A model generated the notes under the pieces. The model worked only from the letters and a program-made list of their open reading frames with translations, ran no database searches and was not told the origin of the DNA. Shown piece by piece: positions 1 to 11,241 of a DNA stretch of 62,000 nucleotides. Every line of letters starts with the position of its first letter. The first letter of the stretch is position 1. The stretch covers positions 2,486-64,485 of the forward strand of contig NW_019091596.1 in assembly GCF_001949145.1 (NCBI RefSeq), given 5' to 3'. The DNA comes from Acanthaster planci. Its lineage: Eukaryota; Echinodermata; Asteroidea; Valvatida; Acanthasteridae. The translations under genes were made by a program, and so were the position numbers.

Positions 1-3000
1 CGGGTTATTCCATGTCAGACCAGTACTCTAGTTTTTAAATGGGGCAAAAGGTCACAGATGTGTGTCAAAGGTCATGCAACCCTTAATTCTCAAAGCCAAA
101 TCTTCGCAACATCAATTAAAATAGTATGTTCTGATTATTTTGAGAAAAAATGCATATATTGATGAAAAATGAGATGGTGTTTCAGTTTTACTAAAAGGGT
201 GGATTTCTACGTGAAAACTGCCTACTTTATTGATCTCTACCCTGACCACATGGAAGGGCAATTTCTGCTAATAATTGGTATGTATCTATTATTCACTGAT
301 GTGTTGGTATGCTCGGACATGGGATGACCTATATCCATTTGAAAAACGTGCATTTTTTCACAGTTATGAAAGATTGAAGAATTAAACAGTGAGTAGTTAT
401 CTTCAAGCTTCTGTTTCACTATTTTGACTCATTAGAGTTGTGTTTGGCTGTCTAAGAGATGCAGAAACTAGCTGTAGGCAACTGAGAGAAGGTAGGATTC
501 TGAAAGGTATATCAATTTTGGCGCTTATCGCATTTTGGAAATAAGCTCTTTGTTTATTTTATAACAAAGTTAACAAGTGAAACGGTTATAAATCATATCA
601 AGTACAATTACGTTCATCAAAATACCATCAAGCAGTGCCCAAATGATCGACTTTGATGAATTAGTGCAACATTGCTGTGGTATGGGAGTAGTATTGTAGG
701 GCCTGTAAACCGTGACTTTAAATGATTAGTTAGGCCTACATGGTGAAACCATGGAGGAAGGACACAGAAGGAGTTTGAACTGCCCGGGCTATAACATCTG
801 GCCGATTACCACTTTCTGGCATGCCCGGTATGTCCATAGCCAGAGCGCAGCCCACGCCTGCTACCCACCACTTGTTTTGCAACCATAAGCTCCCGTTGTA
901 CCCCATGATCGTCGCCGCAATTTTTCGTTGGTAATCTGCATCCCTGAAACGTTGTGTACTGCAGTATAGGAAGTTGAATATTCATGCCATCGTTGGTGCT
1001 TGATATGAACCGACAACATCATCAAATGTAGTGTTTGCGCAGTTGCTTTTTTTAGGCTGTATACCCAAAGTGTTCATGTGCAGTTGTTGCCCTTATCGAA
1101 CGCTTTCTTCTGGACTTCTTTTAGGAATAAATAGTCAAGCTGTTTGTAAGATTTTGTGTTTTGTTTGAACCATTTTTATTATGGCATTTGTACAAAGGCG
1201 TATTTTATGAGATTTCACGATCACTCAGCATTTTGTTGCTAATGAACTAAGCTTTCCAGAAGTAGTGAACATTTCTTGGCCAGTCTTAGCCAAATTCGCT
1301 CCAAGTCTTTGACACTGATGTATATTGGACGGAGGAAACTAGAATTTTGCATGGATAATGAAACTGTGTCAAAATTTGAAAAGTTTATTTATGATGGCAA
1401 AAGTAGGTCTAATATCAGGAATTTTTCTCTCTGTTTCTTGGTCACATCGACAGTTTGTATTTAATTGCAAGCAAAAAAACTACAAGTTTTGCCAGGATAT
1501 TACTGGCCCCGCTTGTCTGGCTAAGATGCAGGCAGCAATAAGGCATTTTGGGAATGTTTTCTATTATTCGTAAGACTCGGCGGCGACCATCATTGGACGC
1601 TTTGAAGTGCCTGAGTTACAACTCCATCTGTGTCATTCCCCCATGCTCCATGGTGAAACAGTCAAGTTTTAATATGTCCCTGTTACTGCGTACGATTAAA
1701 TTACGTAAACGCCTCTACGTATTAGCAAATCGTGAACAAAATGTCGCCAGCCAGAGTCTGGGGTGTCGTCAGAATTCGTATAGCCTATGGGTGGGTGCAC
1801 ATCCGATGCCGTCGACCAATTTATGACACTCGGCAACATTTTCTTCAGGCAAAACTAACAAAATAATGCACAAAATATCTGAACACAACTGCCTACTCCT
1901 CCCACACTCATAACGGCACAGTCATAGGGGATTATTCACCGCCCTGCGAAATGTTAGCGCTACTTACGGGAACACGACACCGTCAGGTCTCCATTTCTTG
2001 TGATAGCCACATCTCTGACGCTCAACCTGTCTTCGCGACTCCATCCCCTATTCTGGTTAGCATAGCATGGCGTATCCCAGCGATCCACGCTACTATACGC
2101 TACTCATTCACGCAATCACCTGTTCGCTAGCGCAGGCTGCGCACTGGGCATTCTAGGTGAAAGATGTGATTGTCTTCGAAAACGCGCTGCTTCTTCAACG
2201 AAAACAATGTGGCTGTTGCCAGGCAAATTTGAGTCCAATCCTCTATACTCGGTCAACGTTTCATTGTGGAAACTCCTATTCAGACTAGGCCAGTACCCTT
2301 GAAAGAATTTTTAAGAAATTCTTATGTCAATGCTACCGGGGCTATTTGCAAAGGGGTTCACCTGAGGAGAATATACTTAATATCTGGGTTGTGTAAAATG
2401 ATACCTGTGCACGAAACTCGTCTTATCTCATTGCAACTCATTTTTAAACTTAAGCTCGCCACACCTCCATCAGCAATATCTTTTGTTAGGCTGAAATCCA
2501 ATGCTGAGGACAAATCCATCAAAGTTTCAAAGGATCACTGGATGCTTATGGATGTGTTAGCTGAAAAAACAAACAAAGAAAGCAGAACCAGGTCAACAAT
2601 AAATTGCATCATTTTCTAGTAAGGATGCATCAGAGGTTAATTCTAAGGTTGCTTGAAATCAGGCTGCAAGAGTTCATTCACAAATTAATTGTTTCAGGGT
2701 TTGGGTAATCTTAATGTTCCTGGCATACTTAAAAACATCTTTGATAAAATACATTAATGGAGTTTTCCAATTAATCATATAAGTTTAGAAAAACTTGACA
2801 AAAAGCAGAGGGGTGGCCATAGGTTGGTACGTTACTGGAATATGCACTACCAAGTGCTTGTATTGTGAATAAGCACTCTGAAGTTACCTGCACATGAAAG
2901 TGTTTTTATGCTATAAGCGTATACATGTACAGTATATGATTGCTATATGAACGCGAAGGCTAAATTCTGTCTTTCGTGATCCAACTTGAATGTTAAAGAC

Positions 3001-3423
3001 GGGAATCAGAAAATGTGCATGCAAGACCATGTACAAACATATGGAGGATGTACATGTACATGTGCGTGCACAAACACACCTGTATACAAACATGCATGCC
3101 ACATGCTCCTCTGAGGTCCATGGTTTCAAAGAAGCGTCGATCTTATAGGTGAATGTAGATTCAGGAAATTTACGATTACATTTTCTTGGAGAAACTTAAC
3201 CAAATCGCAAAAATAGGGGTGTCTCAAATTCCATTTTTTTAAAATCTTCTTCAGATGAAATGAAAAATATGATACAATAAAGCCAGGTTCTGTTCATATA
3301 TAGAGAAGATGTCTGTACGGTATTAGTAGATATTCTATCTTCAGATTTCATTAAATTTGCTTAGGAAAAGTGCGTTAACACTTTTTAAATAACTTCGTTG
3401 CTATGTGTAACTAGCGAATTCAA

Positions 3424-3433
3424 GCGCATGCGC
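3424..3433. promoter_or_regulatory. Palindromic NRF1-type site, candidate promoter
   Basis: The perfect palindrome GCGCATGCGC matches the core bound by NRF1, a factor typical of housekeeping promoters. Immediately downstream lies AAATGGCCACCATG (about 3441-3454), which resembles a YY1 initiator-type element and also a strong Kozak context, but the frame it opens closes after 39 codons. The site lies 1.7 kb upstream of the first coding exon of the + strand zinc-finger gene, so it may mark that gene's promoter with a 5' UTR intron in between. The site is seen; the assignment is inference. Confidence 0.4.
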
Positions 3434-4151
3434 ACTAACTAAATGGCCACCATGAACATACGTGCATGGAATGAGAAATTCCGCCCGAATTTATTTTCCT
3501 TTTTCGTCTACGGGCAATCATGTTTGTATTTTGAGCCCTCAAATTGGAAGACTTCATGTTAACTCACCGTGTCCTGATGGCAAGTGCTGTAGTGGTCATC
3601 ATACCTTTGACAATTACCATCTTGCTTCGGCAACTTCAACTGAAGGATGTATGCCTCCTTGCGAAAAACACATTAATTGCGAAGGGAATGTGACACCAAT
3701 GGGACTTCATAGAAAGGCTTTCAACTAACAAACTGAACGTCTGAGTTCAGCAATTTTGAATTGCCTACAGGCTAACCCGCTAGAGCTGGCCTATCTGAAC
3801 TGAAAAATGTTGACACACCTTTTTCTTTTTTTTTTACGGGGATGACAGCGGGGCGACTGGGCTCCTTTCTTTTTGTTTCTTCGTACCCTCAGGCTCACCG
3901 CGGGGTTTGATGGCCCGGGATTAGATTAGTTCAATTTTTGTTATATCAGGTGACTTAATTGTCCAGACTTCATTGTGATACCTATAATTTGGGTAATTGT
4001 ATGAAAGTTGGTGAATGGACTGAAGCTGTACGACTGTAATTTGTACCCGCATCAACGGTTTGCAACTTCACATCCATGTTTGCCATGCGTAAAAAGGCTC
4101 ATTGAGTGGATTGCGTTTTGAAGTGAAGTTGCAGTGCCATGATCAGTGCCG

Positions 4152-4328
4152 GAATACGGACGATTCACAACAGTGCGCCTCCAAGAGTTTGCAACACGTT
4201 GACCAATCACAACGCGCGAAATTTGTCGACCCTTTCCAAACGTGTCGACAAATCTCGTGCACTGTGATTGGCCCACGCAATGCAAACTCTTGGAGGAGGC
4301 GAACATGCATTGTGAAACGCCTGTATTG
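4152..4328. mobile_element. Foldback MITE, copy 1
   Basis: A 177 bp near-palindrome. The left arm starts GAATACGGACGATTCACAAC and its reverse complement appears at the right end around 4308-4328. Both arms contain the segment CTCCAAGAGTTTGCAA and a block ending in TTTGTCGAC around a short centre (CCTTTCCAAAC). A second copy lies at 39293-39468 with the same arms, so this is a dispersed family and not a local accident. It has no coding capacity and so is a non-autonomous DNA element. Clear target-site duplications are not visible. Confidence 0.85.
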
Positions 4329-5102
4329 AACTCGGACCACAACTGAAATAACACGAAGGCCTATGAAAGTTTGCGCAGTTGTCAAGTCGTCTTAGTCAAG
4401 TTTGTTTTCATTACAAAGCTGCAGATAATTTCAAGATTCGAGCCGGCCGCGTCTTTCGATCGCTTTGCATTTGCGTCTGACTGAGGTATTAAACCATTAT
4501 CATTAGACAGAAAAGATCAAACAGCAAGCTATAGGACCAACAAGCCAATTTAAAACAATTAAGTCAGAAAAGCAGCCAAATTCATGAAAACAATATAAGA
4601 CAATAGTGCGATGGGACTAAATCTGACATTGAATGTTTTGTTTGAAAAAGTAAAGGTATAGTTTCCTGACGCTAGCTGCCGAAGCTAGCTAGCTAGCTGT
4701 AAGTAAGCAAAACTATGGCTGTCGTTGGTGCCCAGCTGAGATATAAGCCGTGTGAATTATTGGCTAACGAAGGTTACCAACTTACCACTGCATATGATAC
4801 GAAGGCCTGCAGCCGGCGACGCACAGATGAGGTCACGACATACATTTATGTACGGCTGCTTGTTCATGTCGTTCAGTTTCGTTTCGCGGTCCTGGTACTT
4901 ACACTTATCTCTCTACACAATGCAGTGTCATATAATTGTGATTAGATTGCATGTGAATAGACATTTTTATCCTATTTTACAAGTAAAACCTGTTTTTTTA
5001 AGGACGAGGGTAAAATAGTGTTTGGCCAGTCAGACAATCGACGGCTGCGAAATCTTTGTCAGAGACAGGTAGGCCCGTGCAGAGGCCTCACTGTCATCCC
5101 AG

Positions 5103-8100
5103 ATGTCGCAACAAGAGCAACAACAACTGTCCAACATGTCAAAATTAGCAGGTAGGATCCACCTTATTGTTTCTCTTCTTGCTTCAAAAGCTACCCCGCC
5201 GGGGAGTAATTGCAGAATAACCTGCCACTCGAAAATGACCCCCTTGAAATTGTAAGCTACGATGTCGAAGTGGATGTCGAAGTGGAACGCAGACCAAGCT
5301 GCAAAATCAAATGGGTGCTGTTGCAAACAAGCAAAGGTAACTAAAATGGGATTCCATGTGGGGATGCATAGTCAATGAATGCACGCTGAATGAATGGTGA
5401 TAGGAGAAATAAATTCTGAGTTCAAACCAAGTACTCCGCAGCCGGCTATGATGTTGCAACGGTGGCGATCCTTAAGCAAGGCAACGCCGACTGACTGGGT
5501 GTGAGCGGTCAAGCGTGACATTTTAGCCTGCTACAATGTAGAAGAGGTGGGTGGCGGGGTATTCTGCAATTGTGCCCCCCCCCGGAAAGAATGCCATATC
5601 CTGCAGTGACCATGCATGGTGACCAACAACACAGCCATCTGAAAGCATGGAGGTGCTGAAAGCAATAACAGTGAAACAAAAAAAAATTTAAAAAGTAACA
5701 TTTTGCAGTAAAAATTAATGAGGTAGACCCTAGGCCTTTTCACTTAGAAAAGACATACAATTGCTCGGATGGTTGGATAGGGTTATGCACATGGAGTCAA
5801 GTGACATAGTATATGGAATGCTTTCTGCTTTGGAACACAAGATTTGGAATGTGAAGGTTATCATTTAGGTTAAGTTTTGTTGTTTGATTTGGTTTGCAGA
5901 ATTGTGGCAGTCTTACAGTCAAGCCATTGCTGCTTATACCAACCAAACCCCACAGTCGGGTCCTCAGTCGGGCACCCAGGCTCCAAATGTCAATGTGGCA
6001 TCCTCCCCAAACAGTAATGCCGCTGCTGCAGCAGCAGTTGCTGCTGCCCAATACTATGGCACCAGTGGAGGGGCATCTTCATCCATGCTGGGCACATCAG
6101 GGAACAATCCCTCTGCTGCACCACCTGCCTCCAATCTCCCGTATGCTGAGTTCTATGCCCAAATGGAGAAGTATTACTCTGCATGTGCCAGCTACACACA
6201 AGGTCAAGCTGCGGCATCCTACAATAGTGGAAGTTACACTCAGCAGTCAAGTGGTAGTGGAAGCACTCACTACTCGTCAGGCCCTCTGAGTCAGCAGAAC
6301 ACTGGATACAGTGCCAGCACTTGGCGGGGGCGAGGAGGGGAACGTGGCCGAAGTTGGGGGCGTGGCCAGAGGGGCAGCTTTGGCAGGGGCTGGCGCCAGT
6401 ACAGTGATCACTGGTCACCTAGCAGTCAGAATTCTGCCCCGCCCACAGGCCAGGACACATTAAAGGCCAACCCAGAAGATGTCTTTGACTGGTGGGTGGC
6501 ACCAGCGACGAACAGCGAGCCGACCATAGGGCCAGTTGGGGGCCACTTCAGTGGCCGGGATGACCGTGGTGGACATCCCCGCCAGCATGATGTCCACAGG
6601 GATGACCACCGTCCCCACGATGTGCGCAAAGATGACCACCACAGTGACCGGTATCGGAATGTTAGGGAAGGGGACCGGTCAAGGTGGAGTCCTCATGGTG
6701 GAAAATCACCAAGGGCTCGATGGGAGGACGACCGCACCTTACGCGGTGGCTCAAGTACCAACAAGACTCGGTCTTCCCTCCCGGAGCACCCAAGTCACAC
6801 GCCACCCAAACGAATCGCAGAGTCCATCAACTTTCGGAGCATCAACCCCCACATGCCAGCTAACGTGGAAAGCCTGGTGCAGCAGCAGATCCAGCTGATG
6901 ATGTCGCCCCTCCTGGCCAAAACAGCCCCCCCACTCCCCCCGAGACAGTTCACCGTTCCACCGATAATCAGGGATAAGCAGACAGAGCAGCCACAATCCG
7001 AGCCATCCCATTCGACTGGTGGGAAAGACAATCTTGACTCCAGGGGAGTCAAAGGGGACCAGAAGAGGGACAGCACCGAAGCTGGCTTGAAGGCTACTAC
7101 CGAAAGGTCATCCAGGTCCCGTTCTAGGTCACCAGTGAGATCAAAATTGAAGGTGAGCTCTAAACAGCAACTGTCGAAGCTATGGACTTTATGACCCTAC
7201 TTTATGTACCAGTACCTTTGTCTTTTCTGAGTGGTTGATCCTTGGCAACAAACAGTGTGATAGAGAGTACCGATGTAAATATGTCATGCGCATATTGAGC
7301 CAGTTTAACATTGAGTGTCTCGTACAAGGCTATTTTGGCGTGTGCGCGATAGTCTGTCCCATCAGCGCCGACTCACGCGCTGTGTTCCTGAAATGAACAC
7401 TGAACTGGCTTATTAGTGTGTAAAGGGCATCAGTGCGAGAACTAATGTGTGAACCAATACGGGTGTGCACTCCATTCATTTGCACTACACTTTTGGTTCA
7501 AATGACTTCATGCTTTGTTCTATGGTCTTTATCGCACTCTGCATTGCACTGCTCTAATTCTGTGTATTTCCCTAGTTTTTTTCTACAAATTCATGTCCCA
7601 CGCTGATCATCAGGTGTGTTTAAATGTGCACACGCTTATTACACAGGCCCCCTTTTTAATCCTTTTTTGTGTACAGAGCACATAATTCCATCTTTACTGC
7701 GCATCCAGTTTGCTTGAAGATAAATTCATCATCATACGTGCACATGTGGAATATTAAATAATGTAGTGCATCTGTGGCCCACATACCATGAGGCCAAAAG
7801 CACCTGTGTCACACATACGGGACGCAGGTGGACTGCATTATTTAGTAATCCCACTAACTCTCATGTAATAAGTAGTATTGTTAAATAAGATGTAGTGTAT
7901 TCATTTGTTCAAAACTTGTTGCATGCCTACAAAAATCATTGCTGGACAGGACTACTACATGTTTTACATACATGTACGCACAGTATGGTTATTATTTGGA
8001 GCCACATTGTCAATTGTGCTGGGTTGTCCCAGTGATGATGGTTTTGGTCATGTGATGATGACTGCTTTATCATGAAGAGCTCCAATTAAACACTCGGGTT

Positions 8101-10629
8101 TCAAGCTTTCTGGTTAGATTCTGTTTAGTTCTGCAGAGTGTCAAGGAAAAAAGTACCATGATATCAGTTGTAGACACTGTTGAATTATGGTGGGCTCTGA
8201 TTAAAAAACAGTAAGCTTTGTCTTTGATCAGGATGAGGAAAAAGAGGAGGCAGGTGGAGAAGGTGAAAAGAAAGTAAAACAGGACCGAGAAGAAGCTGAT
8301 GGGGAACAGAAGGATGCAGTGGGGTCCGAAGACACCATGGACACTGCCAACGGTGGGTACTAGTTGTACTATGGGGTAGTGTATAAATCATGATTCCTAT
8401 GGTTAGAATCATTTGGGGAGGTGACAGGTGGAATGTCCCATTGAAAGCTCTATCACTTTGGGAATTATTCTTACACCTCTTGAAATGGAATATTCTATCT
8501 GCAACTTTGTGAAATCACTCTTGCCACGGAACGGGGTACTCTGGTTTTGCGGGCAGCCCTACTGCTTATTGGGATGAATGATGTATAAGCAACAATCAAC
8601 TTTTTGATAAAAAGTAAGAATTCCGAACAAAAACAAACTCTGTAGGTAAGAGGAATATCCACTGGTTGATGCCGCTGCGCTCCTCAGCATGTCAACTGGT
8701 ATTTTAGTTCCAGGTTATATGCAAATACAGTACTTTGTCATACTGACGTGTACCTTTCTTGTTGGATTGAAACTTACTTCATAGAACTTGATTATAAAAA
8801 GTTTATATTCTCATTTCCACAGCACTGTACCGCCAATCCTTTCTCTTATACAGTATCCTTCATACATACTTCCAAGATGCATGATGCTTCATATTGTCAC
8901 AAAAGTAGTCACATAGTTGGCAACCACTGTTGCAGCTTGCTGAAAGAAATGAACTCACCATATCAAGGGTTCAACCGCACTAGGAATGATCCGTGGTGAC
9001 ACGTAGCTGGCCACCAATGTTCAAGCTGTGAATTCTCTGAGGCAATATGATTGCACTGTACTTTAGGGACTTTGCCTTTATTAAATAGCTATCAACAATT
9101 CAATATGCCGTTGTTGTCACATTCCTTCCTCCCAGCCAAGTTAAATAAGCCAACAATTCTGACAGAAGACGTTCCCTGTCAGTCACCCGAGAGTGGCAAC
9201 AAGGACAATAAGGAACAACCTGTTGAGAGCGGGCTTGAGGGTTACGATTCCTCCAAGAAATATGGTAAACCATAGAAACTTTGTTAATATTTACCAAACT
9301 TTTAAGATGTACGTACAGAGTAAGTTGAGAATGGTCGCTTAGAGTGTGTCTCAGCAACCGGCTGTTCTGTATTTGTACATTTGCAAAAAAATAACAATAA
9401 CTGTTAATCCTTTGCAGTTTTTGTTTAGCTTTCTTTTTTTTAACACCATCTTAGCTGTCAGCCACGTGTTGAGTTTCTCAATGTCTCAAAGAAATGCTTT
9501 GTGCTGAGAAAAAAGCACTCATGACCCACTGAATGTATTTGCAGCAAGCGGAGTTACTTTCTAATTAAATGAGCCCTTAAATTGCAATTGAAGTACCATA
9601 TTGTATGTGGATTGAATCGTCAAGCAGACAGCTGATGACCTGTGCTAGCCACTCTCTGGCATTCTGCTCATAAGATAGTTGCTCTTTTTTGCACTAAATG
9701 ATACTTCCCTGTACTCATTTATCCCCCTTTACGCTGTTTTCATCAGGTGAAGAATACATTCGTGAGGTGACTGCTTTCCAGTGTTTCTTGTGTGGACGTC
9801 GTTTCTGGCAGCAGGATGAGGTGGAACATCACTGTCGGAGCCAGGGCCACTTCACCAACTATCAGGTAAAAGAATGCTTGCTTGAAGCATTTCACTTGAA
9901 GGACATGACAGAGATCTCCAGTTTTCCACTTTTGGAGGAGTAGTTACCACTGCAGACAGTTGTACGAAAGACATCATTCAAGAGTGAAAATAGGCAGCAG
10001 CGTGCTGTCTTCTGAGATTCCATTGGTTGATTTGCTCCTTCCCTAGAGCCTGGCCTCGTCTGAATGACTTGGCTGTGGTTTTAAATTGCGCACAGTTCTA
10101 TTGTGATTGCAGGCACAACCACAAGATTGTGATTCCAAGCCGCAGGGAGGTAATTCGGATATGGCTTAAGATTGGCTAACACGTACAGAGGGCAGACACG
10201 GCATACTGTACCAACATGTGCACATGCAAATGTTGGAATTGATGCCAGGCCGGAGATCTTGACAGCTTAAAAACTGTCATGATGCACTGGTCAGACAATG
10301 GCTTTTGGGTTTAATAGTTTTGGACATGACATGAATGTTTGAAGCTCACCCACACAGCATTCACTTCTACTGAGAGTTATTGCTTACCAAGATTAATTAC
10401 TCACCTGATGCAGAGGGAAACCAGTGAAGTAGAGTGATGGGTACCTGTGAATCTCCAAAGATGAGTTTAGTCAAGCCAACTGTTTCCCATATTTGGCTTT
10501 CATATGACATGCTGATTCTGGACTTGACACATTTTGCCATAAAAGCAGAAATCACCTCTTTTTTCCTAGATCCAACAGAAATGCAAACTGAACCTAGATG
10601 AGGACGAAGATGACAGCAATGACAAATGA
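5103..10629 (+). CDS. RGG-rich nuclear protein with a matrin/U1-type zinc finger
   Basis: Six coding exons join in frame: 5103-5151, 5900-7152, 8232-8352, 9166-9264, 9747-9865 and 10570-10629. All have GT donors and AG acceptors, and the product is 566 residues. The start ATG follows a CAG that may be the acceptor of a 5' UTR intron. Order in the protein: a Tyr/Gln/Ser-rich N-terminus with an Ala run near residues 55-70; an Arg/Gly block at about 158-187; an Asp/His/Arg-rich stretch at about 240-280; proline- and RS-rich sequence to about 434; an acidic Glu/Lys segment (exon 3); one zinc finger C520-x2-C523-x12-H536-x5-H542; and an acidic tail. The finger spacing fits the matrin/U1-like class that binds RNA, and the low-complexity RGG make-up fits a nuclear RNA- or chromatin-associated protein. 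Function is inferred from composition; I cannot name an orthologue. Confidence 0.85.
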
Positions 10630-10644
10630 GATCACGAGAGTAGT

Positions 10645-10681
10645 GGTCCTCACCAGGAGTCCTCACCAGGAGTCCTCACCA
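10645..10681 (+). repeat. Three-copy 13 bp tandem repeat in the 3' UTR
   Basis: The unit GTCCTCACCAGGA is repeated nearly three times just after the stop codon of the zinc-finger gene. It lies outside the coding frame and is probably a recent slippage product. Confidence 0.8.
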
Positions 10682-11235
10682 GTGTTGGTAAGAGCTCCAC
10701 TCCTCTACACCTTCCGGAGGGCTGGGAAGTCCACTGCTTTGCAGTTAACCACCAGAAGACTTGAACAAGTCCAAGAGATCGGACTCACTGTCACTGCAAT
10801 CAAATAGCCGATAAACTGTCTGTCATATCTCGGTATATGATGTCACTTATTCTTGCACTTTGGATTGCACATTGTGACATGGATTAATTTTTTCAGCGAG
10901 TGCAAGGGAACAATTCTTGCCTTTTTAAGCAAATATGAAGGTATTACGTGCTTCAAGCCAAAGGCACCCAACTTTTAAAAAATATTTATTGAAGGAGACA
11001 TTGGTGCTTACGTTATTTGGAACGGATATTGCAGTTGAAGCACACATTCTGAGCATAATTACTGTGCTTTTCATTACTTAAAGTCAGAGCCTTGGTCTGG
11101 AAAATTCTCTTGGTCTCGGCATCTGCCTAGAAGATAGTAATATCTGTGTCTACAATGCAGCTCTTCTGTGATCTTGAAATTCAGGTCTGACCTCATCACG
11201 ACTCTATAGAACTGTGTCTTCTCATTTCACTGTTT

Positions 11236-11241
11236 AATAAA
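11236..11241 (+). terminator. Polyadenylation signal of the zinc-finger gene
   Basis: AATAAA occurs about 600 bases after the stop codon at 10629, with T/GT-rich sequence following within 60 bases. It is the first canonical signal downstream and would give a 3' UTR of roughly 630 bases. Confidence 0.65.

Larger units (their letters stand above)
1..5102. other. Non-coding flank upstream of the zinc-finger gene
   Basis: I find no exon I can support here. Open frames up to 117 codons exist (for example 2266-2619) but they lack plausible splice sites, domain signatures and biased codon use. The stretch holds a CpG-richer patch at about 1960-2200, a palindromic NRF1-type site at 3424-3433, a foldback element at 4152-4328 and a short GCTA microsatellite near 4683-4698. 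The first transcribed but untranslated exon of the downstream + strand gene probably lies here, because its start codon directly follows an acceptor-like CAG at 5100-5102. Confidence 0.6.

Noticed and set aside
1-80. Two AAAGGTCA half-sites at the window start as a nuclear-receptor element
   Set aside because: The spacing between half-sites is too wide for a known dimer arrangement.
2266-2619. 117-codon + strand frame upstream of the zinc-finger gene
   Set aside because: The codon that opens the frame is not part of any spliced model and the translation matches nothing I know.
5894-7076. Overlapping frames of up to 142 codons in other frames of the large zinc-finger-gene exon
   Set aside because: Shadows created by the repetitive Ala/Gln/Gly/His codons of the real frame.
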